From Pseudoduganella umbonata (GTDB taxonomy: Bacteria; Pseudomonadota; Gammaproteobacteria; Burkholderiales; Burkholderiaceae_D): 64,000 bases of DNA. The position numbers were made by a program, and so were the translations under genes. The stretch is from positions 1,142,440 through 1,206,439 of the forward strand of contig NZ_JACHXS010000001.1 in the NCBI RefSeq assembly GCF_014192225.1. Direction: 5' to 3'. Positions within the stretch are counted from its first letter, which is position 1; each line of letters begins with the position of its first letter. Of the stretch, positions 18,378 to 27,298 are shown piece by piece. A model generated the notes under the pieces. The model was not told where the DNA came from. It worked only from the letters and a program-made list of their open reading frames with translations, and ran no database searches.

Positions 18378-19794
18378 CACCAGCATGAAGCACATCGTCG
18401 CGGCCCTGGCCGTTGCATTCGGCACCCTCGGTGCGGCGCAGGCCGCCACGATCATCATCGTCAACGGCAACGCAGCGGGCGTAGGCTTCAACGATGAGAC
18501 GCCGGCCACGCCCGTCGGCGGGAATACCGGCACCACGCTGGGCGAGCAGCGCCTGATCGCGTTCACCTACGCGGCCAATCTGTGGGGCGCGAAACTGGAA
18601 AGCACGGTACCGATCCGCATCCAGGCCAGTTTCGAGCCGCTGACCTGCACCGCGACCGGCGCAGTGCTGGGCTCGGCCGGCACGCTGGAAGCGTTCGACG
18701 ATTTCCCCAACATCCCGAAAAAGGACACCTGGTATCCCGGCGCGCTGGCAAACAAGCTGTCCGGCGAAGACCAGAATCCGGGTCTTGCCGATATCCGCGC
18801 CCGCTTCAATTCGCGCCTCGGCCTGTTCCCGGACTGCTTCCCCGGCTCGCCGTTCTACCTCGGGCTGGACGGCAACCACGGCACGGAGACCGACTTCGTC
18901 GCCGTGCTGCTGCACGAGATGGGCCATGGGCTGGGCTTCCAGAGCTTCACCGACGAGGAAACGGGCGAATACCTGGATGGCAAGCCGGCAATCTGGGACC
19001 ACTTCATGACCGATAACCGGACCAACCGCAAGTGGACCGAGCTGTCCGAGGAGGAGCGTGTTGCCAACGCTGTCAGCGTCGACGGCCTGTCGTGGGATGG
19101 CCCGAACGTGAATGCCGCGGTGCCGGACGTGCTGGGCCCGCGCGGCGTGGTCACGATCGGCGGCCCGGCGGCCGGCAGCGCGGCCGGCGAAAAGAGCTTC
19201 GGCGAAGCCAGCTTCGGCCCCGGCGTCACGGCAGCCAACGTCACCGGCCAGATCATGCCGGTGGTGGAAAACCGCGCCACCAATACCGGGCTGGCCTGCG
19301 CACCGCTGTCGCCTGCCAATGCCAAGGCCGTGCAGGGCAATATCGCCCTGGTCGACCGCGGCACGTGCCCGTTCGTGGAAAAAGCCGCGTTCGTGCAGGC
19401 AGCCGGCGCCATCGCGATGATCGTGGCCGACAATGCGCCGGGCGACCCGGCCGGCATGAGCGGCAGCGATCCGGATGTGACGATTCCCTCCGTGCGGGTT
19501 ACGCAGGCCACCGGCCTGGCATTGAAAGCCGCACTGGCATCGCGCAGCCGTACCAGTTCGGGCGTCACCGCCACGCTGGGCGCCGATCCGACCCGCCTGG
19601 CCGGCACGGACAACCAGAAACGCATCCTGCTGTACGCGCCAAGCACGTTCTCGCCGGGTTCCTCGGTGTCCCACTACACCACGGCCGCCACGCCGAACCA
19701 GCTGATGGAGCCGTCGATCAACGACGACCTGACGCATGAACTGGTGCCGCCGAAGGACCTGACGGTGCCGCTGCTGAAGGATCTCGGCTGGTAA
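18364..19794 (+). CDS. Secreted zinc metalloprotease with PA domain
   Basis: The 476-residue protein has a signal peptide ending GAAQA (about 28) and a zinc-binding HEMGHGLGF (H184, E185, H188). A PA (protease-associated) insertion spans about 280-390, with CPFVEKAAFVQAAGAIAMI. A late LMEPS may be the Met-turn of a zincin fold. It should act outside the inner membrane. The ATG at 18364 has AAGGGA before it and overlaps the preceding PEP-CTERM gene by 14 bp; M8 (18385) is an alternative. It lacks a PEP-CTERM signal itself. The substrate is unknown; the coupled partner is a candidate. Confidence 0.85.
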   Translation: MKRNNTSMKHIVAALAVAFGTLGAAQAATIIIVNGNAAGVGFNDETPATPVGGNTGTTLGEQRLIAFTYAANLWGAKLESTVPIRIQASFEPLTCTATGAVLGSAGTLEAFDDFPNIPKKDTWYPGALANKLSGEDQNPGLADIRARFNSRLGLFPDCFPGSPFYLGLDGNHGTETDFVAVLLHEMGHGLGFQSFTDEETGEYLDGKPAIWDHFMTDNRTNRKWTELSEEERVANAVSVDGLSWDGPNVNAAVPDVLGPRGVVTIGGPAAGSAAGEKSFGEASFGPGVTAANVTGQIMPVVENRATNTGLACAPLSPANAKAVQGNIALVDRGTCPFVEKAAFVQAAGAIAMIVADNAPGDPAGMSGSDPDVTIPSVRVTQATGLALKAALASRSRTSSGVTATLGADPTRLAGTDNQKRILLYAPSTFSPGSSVSHYTTAATPNQLMEPSINDDLTHELVPPKDLTVPLLKDLGW

Positions 19795-19813
19795 TCGCCA
19801 CGATGCAACCATG

Positions 19814-19840
19814 AAGGCCGGGCTGTCGCCCGGCCTTTTT
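19814..19840 (+). terminator. Rho-independent terminator after metalloprotease
   Basis: AAGGCCGGGC and GCCCGGCCTT pair perfectly (10 bp) around TGTC and run into a T-tract. It lies 20 bp after the protease stop and should end the two-gene transcript. Confidence 0.9.
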
Positions 19841-19865
19841 CACGTCCGCACCATGGACGCCCGCA

Positions 19866-20264
19866 TCATTCGGCCTGCGGCACTTTCGCCAGTGCCTGCC
19901 GCAGAACCCCGTGCGCGATCGCCACCTCGGGCGCGTCGTGCAGCAGCGCCAGGTAGCGCTTGCGGAAATCCTCGTCGATCGGCGGGCGCGGCCCGACCAG
20001 GCCCTCGAACGCGGTGCGGTACTGCGCCGCCTCCGTTGCCTCGACGATTTCTTCGTCGTCGAGGCGCTCGTCCAGTTCCGCCATCAGGCCGGACAGTTTC
20101 AGCAGCCAAGCGAAATGCGGATGGTTCGTTACCAGCTGCAGGTGTTCGAGCACGCCGCCGACGGCGCCGAAGTACTGGGTCTCGACATCCAGCATGGCCT
20201 TGTGCAGGCCGCGGGCGCTGCGGGCCAGGTCGCGCAGGTCCGCGCGCAGCGATTGATCGGTCAT
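19866..20264 (-). CDS. Conserved-looking hypothetical protein, 132 aa
   Basis: The ATG at 20264 is chosen because GGAAGGACAG precedes it; the longer frame to 20342 starts without a ribosome site. The cytoplasmic product is predicted mostly helical (LRADLRDLARSARGLHKAML and similar) with no signal peptide or membrane span. It has conserved-looking His, Glu and Asp residues (HPHFAWLL, DERLDDEE), but these do not match hemerythrin spacing. I do not recognise the family. It stands alone, convergent with the protease gene. Confidence 0.7.
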   Translation of the reverse strand: MTDQSLRADLRDLARSARGLHKAMLDVETQYFGAVGGVLEHLQLVTNHPHFAWLLKLSGLMAELDERLDDEEIVEATEAAQYRTAFEGLVGPRPPIDEDFRKRYLALLHDAPEVAIAHGVLRQALAKVPQAE

Positions 20265-20387
20265 GGTGCTGTCCTTCCTGATGGGCTCGAAACGATCATC
20301 ATAGCCGCTCGGCAATCGCCCTGCAGGAAACTCCCCCGCCACTCCTGCGACCGCCGTGCCTGGTCCGCCATGCGCCGGCTTGCCGGC

Positions 20388-21395
20388 TCAGCCTGCCGGC
20401 AGCAGGTTCGCGCACTGTCCGCCAGCCTGCCAGCAGCGCAGATTGTCGTACGTGATCGCGGCGATCTCACGCAGTGCCTCGATCGTGAAGAATCCCTGGT
20501 GTCCCGTCACCAGCACGTTCGGGAACGAGGTCAGCCGGCCGAACACGTCGTCGGCGATGATGTCGGACGAGTGATCGCGGAAGAACAGCGCGCTTTCCTG
20601 TTCGTAGACATCGATCGCCAGCGCACCCAGCCGGCGCGACTTCAGCGCGTCGATCACGGCAGCCGTGTCCACCAGCGCGCCGCGCGACGTATTGACGAGC
20701 ATCGCGCCCTCTTTCATCCGCGCCAGCGTGGCAGGGCCGATCAGGTGGCGCGTCGCATCCGTCAGCGGGCAGTGCAGCGATACGATGTCCGACTGCGCCA
20801 GCAGGTCGTCGAGCGGTACCATGCTGCCCAGTTCCGCGAACCCCGGCGCAGGATACGGGTCGTATCCCAGCACCCGGCAGCCGAATCCGCGCAGGATGCG
20901 TGCGGTTGCCAGCCCGATCTTGCCGGTGCCGACGATGCCCGCAGTCTTGCCATGCAGCGTAAAACCAACCAGGCCGTCGAGCGCAAAATTGCCTTCGCGA
21001 ACGCGATTGAAGGCCCGGTGCGTGCGGCGGTTCAGCGTGAGGATCATCGCCAGCGCGTGTTCCGCCACCGCTTCCGGCGAATAGGCGGGCACCCGCGCGG
21101 CGAACATGCCCAGCCGCGCCAGCGCGGCCAGGTCCACGTTGTTGAAGCCGGCGCAGCGCAGCAGGACGGCGCGCACGCCCAGCGCGTGCAGCCGTTCCAG
21201 CACGGCGGCATCGAGGATGTCGTTGACGAACACGCAAACGGCATCGCATTCCTGCGCCAGCACCGCGGTGCCCGTGTCGAGCGCGGTATCGTGGTAGTCG
21301 ATCGCCAGGCCGGCGGGACGGGCTTCCTCGAAGAAGCGGCGGTCGTAAGGCTGGGCACTGAACATTGCCAGCCGGAGGGTGTGCGGAACGGTCAT
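20388..21395 (-). CDS. ldhA: D-lactate dehydrogenase (fermentative, LdhA-type)
   Basis: This 335-residue NAD-dependent D-2-hydroxyacid dehydrogenase is collinear with E. coli LdhA. It shares CVFVND, LRCAGFNNVDL, RVPAYSPEAVAEHA, the nucleotide-binding GTGKIG, SLHCPLT, VNTSRGALVDT and the catalytic histidine in TGHQGF. It reduces pyruvate to D-lactate under oxygen limitation. The ATG at 21395 is preceded by GAAGAAGG and gives the usual length; the longer frame adds 21 unrelated residues. A single-gene transcription unit is likely. Confidence 0.92.
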   Translation of the reverse strand: MTVPHTLRLAMFSAQPYDRRFFEEARPAGLAIDYHDTALDTGTAVLAQECDAVCVFVNDILDAAVLERLHALGVRAVLLRCAGFNNVDLAALARLGMFAARVPAYSPEAVAEHALAMILTLNRRTHRAFNRVREGNFALDGLVGFTLHGKTAGIVGTGKIGLATARILRGFGCRVLGYDPYPAPGFAELGSMVPLDDLLAQSDIVSLHCPLTDATRHLIGPATLARMKEGAMLVNTSRGALVDTAAVIDALKSRRLGALAIDVYEQESALFFRDHSSDIIADDVFGRLTSFPNVLVTGHQGFFTIEALREIAAITYDNLRCWQAGGQCANLLPAG

Positions 21396-21518
21396 CGTGC
21401 CTTCTTCCGGTAAGCGGCGGCTGCCGCGTCGGCGCCAGTATGGTCCAGAAGCGCGCACGATGCCAGCGGACGATGGTCGACGGATGATGATGGAAGCTGC
21501 AGGGCCGGCCCGGAAGGA

Positions 21519-23276
21519 TCAGTGCGCCGCGGCCTCGCGGTACCAGAGCGCGAACTGCGCCGGTTCCAGCGCGCGCGCATACAGCCAGCCCTGCGCCTCG
21601 TCGCAACCGGCGGCGCGCACCAGCGCGGCCGCTTCCGCTGTCTCGACTCCCTCGGCCACCACCCGGTACCCGAGGTCGTGCGACAGCGACGCCATGGCGG
21701 CGACCAGGGCGCGCTTGCGCGCGTCGGCCTCGATGCCGCGCACGAAGCCCTGGTCGATCTTGACCACGTGGGCTGGAATGCTCTGCAGGTAGGCCAGGCT
21801 GCTGTAGCCGGTACCGAAGTCGTCGATGGCGATGCGCACGCCCGCGGCGTGCAGCGCAGCCAGCGTGCGGTCCGCCGCGGCCTGGTTGCCCATGGCCGCG
21901 CTTTCCGTGATCTCCAGCTCCAGCCGGTCGGGCGTCACGCCATGGGCCTGCAGCCGCGTCACGATCTGCAGCGCGAAATCCGGCTCCAGCAGGTTCGGCG
22001 CGGCGACGTTGACGGACAGCGTCAACGCGATGTCCGCATCCTGCCATGCACGCAGTTGCCGCAGCGCGGCGTCCACGATCCACGCGGTAGCGGGCCGGGC
22101 CATCGACGTCTGTTCGACGATCGGCATGAACTCGCCGGGCGAAATACCGCCCAGCTCCGGGTGGGTCCAGCGCAGCAGCGCCTCGGCGCCGACGCAGGCG
22201 CCGTTAGCCAGGTCGATGCGGGGCTGGTAGACCAGCCGGAGCTGGTCGTGCGCCGCCAGCGCATTGCCGAACTCGGTGAGCAGCGTGAAGCGCCTGCGCC
22301 ACGCGGCATCCTCGGCCGGCGAGTACACCGCCACCGGCGCACCGGCCGCATAGGCATCGTGCACGGCGCCCTGCGCGGTACGCAGCACGTCCAGCGCATC
22401 CGTGCGGCCCACGGCGAACGGTGCGATGCCGGCTGCGGGCGACGTCACGAAGCGCGACGTCGACCATGCGTCGCCGCTTTGCAGCCATCGCTCGATGCGC
22501 ACGCGGCAGTCGTCCAGCGACAGTTCAGGCGCCATGACCACGATGAACTGCGTGGCCGCGACGTGATACATCCTGGCCGCCGCGCCGAATTCGGCGCGGA
22601 ACGAGCGCACGGCCTCGGTCACCAGCCGGTCGACGTAGGAAGAGCCCATCACGCGCGCCGCGTTGGCCAGCTGCTCCGGGTTCGCCAGGTGCACCAGCAC
22701 GGCCAGCCGCGCTTCGCCGGCCGGGCGGTCCTTTTCCAGGTCGCCCATGTCGTCGATGTACTGGTTACGGTTGGGCAGGCCGCTGATCGGGTCGATGCGG
22801 CCCATTGCATGCTGCAGCTCGATCTGCGACATCGCCATCGCCGCGAGGTCCGTCAGGGCATCGCGCTCGGACTGCGTGATCTGGCGCGGCGTCGTGCCGA
22901 GCACGCACATGGCGCCCAGCGCATGCCCGTCGCGCGTCGTCAGCGGTGCACCGGCGTAGAAGCGCACGCCGTTGCGTGCCAGGTGGCTGTCGCGGAAGTG
23001 CGGGTCGTCGAGAAGGTCCGGAATGACAAGGAACCCGGCCGTATCGGCCACGGTGGCACACGGCGCCCGCAGGCGCGGGATGGTCCAGTGCTCGATGCCG
23101 ACGCGCGACTTGAACCACTGCCGGTCGGAATCGGTCAGCGACACGGCGGCAATGGGCAGGCCGAATACCTGCGCGGCCATGCGCGTGATGCGGTCGAACG
23201 CTTCGGACGGGGGCGTGTCGAGCAGGTCGAGTTTGCGCAGCGTGTCCAGGCGCGCCGCTTCGGTATGGCAAGTCAT
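21519..23276 (-). CDS. GAF - degenerate GGDEF - EAL c-di-GMP phosphodiesterase
   Basis: The 585-residue cytosolic protein has an N-terminal GAF domain (about 1-155), a GGDEF-fold domain (160-320) and an EAL domain (330-575). The GGDEF domain has lost its motif (ATQFIVVM stands at that position), so it should not make c-di-GMP but may bind GTP as a regulator. The EAL domain is intact: E365 in AEALLRW, DDFGTGYSSL at 485, and AEGVET. It is therefore probably a phosphodiesterase. It lies downstream of regA but 204 bp apart, so it is likely a separate unit. Confidence 0.88.
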   Translation of the reverse strand: MTCHTEAARLDTLRKLDLLDTPPSEAFDRITRMAAQVFGLPIAAVSLTDSDRQWFKSRVGIEHWTIPRLRAPCATVADTAGFLVIPDLLDDPHFRDSHLARNGVRFYAGAPLTTRDGHALGAMCVLGTTPRQITQSERDALTDLAAMAMSQIELQHAMGRIDPISGLPNRNQYIDDMGDLEKDRPAGEARLAVLVHLANPEQLANAARVMGSSYVDRLVTEAVRSFRAEFGAAARMYHVAATQFIVVMAPELSLDDCRVRIERWLQSGDAWSTSRFVTSPAAGIAPFAVGRTDALDVLRTAQGAVHDAYAAGAPVAVYSPAEDAAWRRRFTLLTEFGNALAAHDQLRLVYQPRIDLANGACVGAEALLRWTHPELGGISPGEFMPIVEQTSMARPATAWIVDAALRQLRAWQDADIALTLSVNVAAPNLLEPDFALQIVTRLQAHGVTPDRLELEITESAAMGNQAAADRTLAALHAAGVRIAIDDFGTGYSSLAYLQSIPAHVVKIDQGFVRGIEADARKRALVAAMASLSHDLGYRVVAEGVETAEAAALVRAAGCDEAQGWLYARALEPAQFALWYREAAAH

Positions 23277-23480
23277 GTAGTCAACTCAGGATCGGGCGCC
23301 GGAACGGCGCGTGAACTGCGATGCGTGGCTTGGGCACCAGGGACGCCAGCGCGGAAATTGATATTGGCGCAAAGCAACATCATTGTACCGCGAATTCCGC
23401 ACCGGAGGTGGGACATGGCAATCGTGCGCCGCCGCAGTGTCGCGCGGCCGCCACCGGCGGCCGGCGCCGCTGCCCGGGCC

Positions 23481-24020
23481 CTACTTGACGCGCTGTTTTT
23501 CCAGCTTGCGCGCCAGCGTGCGGCGGTGCATGCCGAGACGGCGCGCCGCTTCCGAGATATTGAATTCCGTTTCGGCCAGCACCGCGTGGATGTGTTCCCA
23601 CTCCAGCGTCTTGACCGACGTGGCGCGCCCCGTCACCTCCACCTCGGCGCTGCCGGCCACGTGCGCAAAGGCGGCTTCGATATCGTCCGTATTGGACGGC
23701 TTGGCCAGGTACTGGGCGGCGCCCAGCTTGACCGCCTCGACGGCCGTATTGATGCTGGCGTACCCTGTCAGCACGACGATCAGCATTTCCGGGTCGTGCT
23801 GGTGCAGCATCTGCACGCAGGCCAGGCCGGAGGAATTGCCCTTCAGCTTCAGGTCGACGACGGCATAGCCGGGCGTGTGTTCGTCCAGCAGCGCGGACGC
23901 CTCGTCGACGTTCGCGGCATGCAGCACGTGGTAGCCGCGCCGCTCGAACGAGCGGCCCAGCGTGCGGGCAAAGGCTTCGTCGTCCTCGACGATCAGCAGG
24001 CAGCGTTGTTCTTCGGTCAT
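23481..24020 (-). CDS. regA: Redox response regulator, RegA/PrrA/ActR family
   Basis: This 179-residue regulator has a receiver domain with phospho-acceptor D56 (AVVDLKLK) and acidic pocket VEDDE. A short Fis-type helix-turn-helix occupies the last 30 residues (NISEAARRLGMHRRTLARKL), the hallmark of RegA/PrrA. It is the last gene of the cyo-SURF1-regB-regA run, 24 bp after regB. RegA proteins control respiration, photosynthesis and fixation genes in response to redox state; here its own operon encodes a quinol oxidase, which suggests autoregulation of terminal oxidase choice. Confidence 0.9.
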   Translation of the reverse strand: MTEEQRCLLIVEDDEAFARTLGRSFERRGYHVLHAANVDEASALLDEHTPGYAVVDLKLKGNSSGLACVQMLHQHDPEMLIVVLTGYASINTAVEAVKLGAAQYLAKPSNTDDIEAAFAHVAGSAEVEVTGRATSVKTLEWEHIHAVLAETEFNISEAARRLGMHRRTLARKLEKQRVK

Positions 24021-24044
24021 GTCAGGTGAGGCCCAGGTAAAAAG

Positions 24045-25427
24045 TCATGCCGGAGGCGCTCCGGGATCGGCGAGGCCGGCGGGCGTATCGTCGAGCGCGA
24101 TGGAGGACAGCGGCAGGCGGATCACCACCTCGGCGCCGCCCTCCTCGCGGTTGCGCGCGCCGACCGTGCCGCCCAGCGTGCGGGCCACGTTTACCACCAG
24201 GAACAGGCCCAGCCCGCTGCCCGGCTTGCCCTTGGTCGAATTATACGGCTTGCCGATCTGCGCCAGCACGTCCGGGTCGAAGCCGGGGCCGGCATCGAGC
24301 ACGCGCAGGATCAGGTGGCCGTCCTCGCGGGTGGCTTCCAGTTCCACGCGGGCCGGCGATGCCTCGACGGCGTTGTCGAGCACGTTGCAGATCATCTGCT
24401 TCAGCGTTTCGTCGAATACCACGGGCAGGTCGCTCTTCATGCGGTTGAAATAAAAGAAATGCTGCACGGGGCGGGTGCTGCGCCACTCCTGCGCCAGCTC
24501 GTCGAGGAAAGTGGCCAGCGTGGTCTTGGTGGACGACTCGCCGCGCGTTTCGCCGGCCGACAGCAGGATGCCGGACACGATCGCCTTGCAGCGCTTGAGC
24601 TGGGCCTGCATTTCGCCGATCTCTTCGAGCAGTTCCGGATTGCGGGCGAATTCCGGCATGCGCTTCCAGTCGCCCAGGATCACCGACAGCGTGGCGAGCG
24701 GCGTGCCCAGCTCGTGCGCGGCGCCGCTGGCGAGCAGGCCCATACGCACCACGTGCTCCTCCTCGGCGGCGCGCTGGCGCAGGTCGGCCAGCTGGGCGTC
24801 GCCGGCACGCAGGTTGGCCGTGATGCGGGTGATGAAGAACACCAGCAGCGCGGCGTTCAGCATGAAGCAGATCAGCATGCCCTGCACGTACAGCGACAGC
24901 ACACCGCCCGCGTGTTCGACGTCGAGCGGCAGCGGCAGGTGGTTGCGCGACAGGCCGGCCAGGCAGGCAGCGGTGATCAGCACGAATGTCCACGCGTACG
25001 CCGGTGCCAGCAGCACGGCGGACAGGATCACCTGCAGCAGGTACAGGAAGGCGAACGGATTGGTGGCGCCGCCGGACAGGTAGAGTTGCGACGTGAGGAT
25101 CGCCACGTCCACCAGCAAGGCCATGAAGAGCTCGGTATTGCGCACGTAGCGCACTTCGTGCCAGCGCAGGTGGCTGGCCACGTTGAACGCGATCAGGCAG
25201 GCCAGCACCTGCAGCATCGGCACCAGCGGCAGCACGATGTCATACAGGTAGATGGCGGCGGTGATCGTGGCCACCTGCCCGACCACGGCGATCCAGCGCA
25301 GCTGGATCAGCTGCATCATGTTCTTGTGGCCGGCCGCGTACTCGACGCCGGCCGCCGCCACCTGCGCGCGGCGGCCGTCCGGCTTGCGCCGTTCCCCGGC
25401 GCGGCGCTGCTCAGTCTGTTCCGTCAT
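24045..25427 (-). CDS. regB: Redox sensor histidine kinase, RegB/PrrB family
   Basis: The 460-residue kinase has six membrane helices (about 40-200), including GGATNPF (119-125), the heptad known in RegB as the quinone-sensing loop. The H-box is GAAHELGTPL (H238), the N-box NVLDNAVEASP and the G-boxes DAGPGF and GSGLGL. C280 in QLKRCKA lies about 40 residues after the histidine, where RegB has its redox-active cysteine. It should autophosphorylate when the quinone pool is reduced and pass phosphate to RegA. It overlaps the SURF1 gene by 17 bp. Confidence 0.92.
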   Translation of the reverse strand: MTEQTEQRRAGERRKPDGRRAQVAAAGVEYAAGHKNMMQLIQLRWIAVVGQVATITAAIYLYDIVLPLVPMLQVLACLIAFNVASHLRWHEVRYVRNTELFMALLVDVAILTSQLYLSGGATNPFAFLYLLQVILSAVLLAPAYAWTFVLITAACLAGLSRNHLPLPLDVEHAGGVLSLYVQGMLICFMLNAALLVFFITRITANLRAGDAQLADLRQRAAEEEHVVRMGLLASGAAHELGTPLATLSVILGDWKRMPEFARNPELLEEIGEMQAQLKRCKAIVSGILLSAGETRGESSTKTTLATFLDELAQEWRSTRPVQHFFYFNRMKSDLPVVFDETLKQMICNVLDNAVEASPARVELEATREDGHLILRVLDAGPGFDPDVLAQIGKPYNSTKGKPGSGLGLFLVVNVARTLGGTVGARNREEGGAEVVIRLPLSSIALDDTPAGLADPGAPPA

Positions 25428-26244
25428 CCGCTCCCCTCGTCCTGCGCCGGTCGTGGCGCAGCACGAGATAATAGCCGCCCGCGACCATCGCGGCCAGCCC
25501 GAACCAGGTCAGCGCATACACCAGGTGGTTGTTCGGGAAGGCGATCACGGTCAGGCCGCCGGTCGGTTTTTCCTCGGCGTCGCGGGGATGCTCCTGCCCT
25601 CTGGGCGCATCGATGAAGAACGGTGCCGCCTGCGGCATGCCCCGCGCGGCCGCCATCGGCGCGATGTCGCGCGTGTACCAGCGGTCGTTGGCCGGGTCGT
25701 TCTCGCGCAGGATGCGGCCCTTCGGTTCAGGGAACCGCAGCAGTCCGGTGATGTCGACGGGCGTGCCGCCGGCCGCGCAAGGATCGGGTCCGGCCTTCGG
25801 CGGCGCCGGCAATTTCAGGTCGCCCGAGCGCATCGGCACGAAGCCGCGGTTGACGAACACGATGCCATCGTCCGTGCACAGCGGCGTCATCAGCCAGAAG
25901 CCGATGCCGAGCGCGGTGGTGGTCTGCACGCGCGTGGTGTAGTCGTAGAGGAAGGTGCCGCGGATCGTCACGCGCAGGTATTCGTGCGTGTCGACGGCCA
26001 CGCGTGGCCAGTCGGCGGCGCGCGGCGCCGGTACCGGGTCGGCATGCACCCGCGCGTCGACGCGGGCGATCAGGTCCTGTTTCCACTGCAGGCGCTTGAC
26101 CTGCCAGCTGCCGAGGAAAGCAAAGGCGCAAAAGAAAAACGCCGCAGCGGCGGCGAGGGCGATGCGGGTTCCCCTGGAGGGACCCGCTGCCCGCGCGTTC
26201 TGCTGCGGCGTCGAACTTGCGCCACCGTGTGGCGCGTCGTTCAT
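25411..26244 (-). CDS. SURF1-family oxidase assembly protein
   Basis: The ATG at 26244 overlaps the cyoD stop as ATGA, giving a 277-residue protein. It has an N-terminal membrane helix (about 28-45) leading to GSWQVKRLQWKQDLI, a large periplasmic domain with GFWLMTPL and VNRGFVP, and a C-terminal helix near 248-266, all typical of SURF1/Shy1. Family members help insert heme a (or o) into oxidase subunit I. Its position behind cyoD suggests it serves the bo3 enzyme, though it could also serve the caa3 oxidase at 9-13 kb. Confidence 0.88.
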   Translation of the reverse strand: MNDAPHGGASSTPQQNARAAGPSRGTRIALAAAAAFFFCAFAFLGSWQVKRLQWKQDLIARVDARVHADPVPAPRAADWPRVAVDTHEYLRVTIRGTFLYDYTTRVQTTTALGIGFWLMTPLCTDDGIVFVNRGFVPMRSGDLKLPAPPKAGPDPCAAGGTPVDITGLLRFPEPKGRILRENDPANDRWYTRDIAPMAAARGMPQAAPFFIDAPRGQEHPRDAEEKPTGGLTVIAFPNNHLVYALTWFGLAAMVAGGYYLVLRHDRRRTRGADDGTD

Positions 26245-26666
26245 GGCATGTCGTGCGCCTGCTGCGGCGAACTGATATGCGGCATGTTCGGCATCATGTT
26301 CTTGTTCATGTGGTACATGACCCACAGCGAACCGGCCAGGGTGATGACGACGATGATGATCGTGAAGATCAGGGCCAGCATGTTCCAGCCACCCTCCGAC
26401 TTCGCGTTCATGTGCAGGAAGTACACCATGTGCACGACCATCTGCACGGCGGCGAAGCCGAGGATCACGAAGCCGGTGGTGGCCGGATCCGAGATGACGT
26501 TGTTCATCACCAGCCAGAACGGGATCGCGGTGAGGATCACGGACAGCACGAAGCCGATCACGTAATCCTTCATCGAGCCATGCACGGCGGAACCGTCGTG
26601 GTGATCGTCGTGGCCGTGGCCGTGGTCGTCATGACCGTGACCGTGGTGGTGTTTGTGGTCGCTCAT
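26241..26666 (-). CDS. cyoD: Cytochrome bo3 quinol oxidase subunit IV with His-rich N-terminus
   Basis: The 141-residue subunit has three membrane helices (about 34-55, 60-85 and 95-118), with [10 protein letters not shown], matching CyoD. The ATG at 26666 overlaps the cyoC stop as ATGA. The first 30 residues are unusual: about 14 histidines with Asp and Gly ([20 protein letters not shown]), which looks like a metal-binding tract. The tail after the last helix is also extended and Met/Asn-rich ([10 protein letters not shown]). Confidence 0.9.
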   Translation of the reverse strand: MSDHKHHHGHGHDDHGHGHDDHHDGSAVHGSMKDYVIGFVLSVILTAIPFWLVMNNVISDPATTGFVILGFAAVQMVVHMVYFLHMNAKSEGGWNMLALIFTIIIVVITLAGSLWVMYHMNKNMMPNMPHISSPQQAHDMP

Positions 26667-27298
26667 GGCAGCACTCCCATCAGGTAGACAAAGGTAAACA
26701 CGCCGATCCAGATCACGTCCAGGAAGTGCCAGAACAGCGACAGGCAATTCAGGCGGCGCAGGTTTTCCGGAATCAGGCCATGTTTGCTGATCTGGAACAT
26801 CAGCGTGACCAGCCAGATCGCGCCGAACGTCACGTGCAGGCCGTGGGTACCGACCAGCGCGAAGAACGCCGTCAGGAAGCCGCTGCGCTGCGGGCCCGCG
26901 CCCAGGTGGATCAGGTGGTGGAATTCATAGATTTCCACCGCCAGGAACAGCAGGCCGAAGACGCCGGTGATACCCAGCCACAGCAGCGTGCCGGACTTGT
27001 TCTTCACCTTGGCCTGCAGCATCGCAAAGCCGTACGTGATCGACGAGAACAGCAGGAACGCCGTGTTCAGCGCGATCAGCTTCAGGTCGAACAGCTCGGC
27101 GCCGCCCGGGCCGCCGGCGAAGTTGCGACCCAACACGGCGTAGGTCGCGAACAGGCAGGCGAAGATCAGGCAGTCGCTCATCAGGTAGATCCAGAAACCC
27201 AGCATGGTGCCGTTTTCCGGATGGTGCTCGCGCACCAGGTAGCGCGAGCTCGGGTCGGCGCTAGCCGCGCCGGCGGAGGTTACGTAGGTATCAGACAT
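26663..27298 (-). CDS. cyoC: Cytochrome bo3 quinol oxidase subunit III
   Basis: This 211-residue protein has five hydrophobic helices and the CyoC-typical [20 protein letters not shown] near residue 34, plus [10 protein letters not shown]. It begins eight bases inside the end of cyoB and ends overlapping cyoD, so translation of the cyo genes is tightly coupled. It stabilises the catalytic subunit in the inner membrane. Confidence 0.93.
   Translation of the reverse strand: MSDTYVTSAGAASADPSSRYLVREHHPENGTMLGFWIYLMSDCLIFACLFATYAVLGRNFAGGPGGAELFDLKLIALNTAFLLFSSITYGFAMLQAKVKNKSGTLLWLGITGVFGLLFLAVEIYEFHHLIHLGAGPQRSGFLTAFFALVGTHGLHVTFGAIWLVTLMFQISKHGLIPENLRRLNCLSLFWHFLDVIWIGVFTFVYLMGVLP

Noticed and set aside
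19866..20264. Hemerythrin-like protein
   Set aside because: His and Glu residues are present but the HHE spacing of the real hemerythrin at 35524 is absent.
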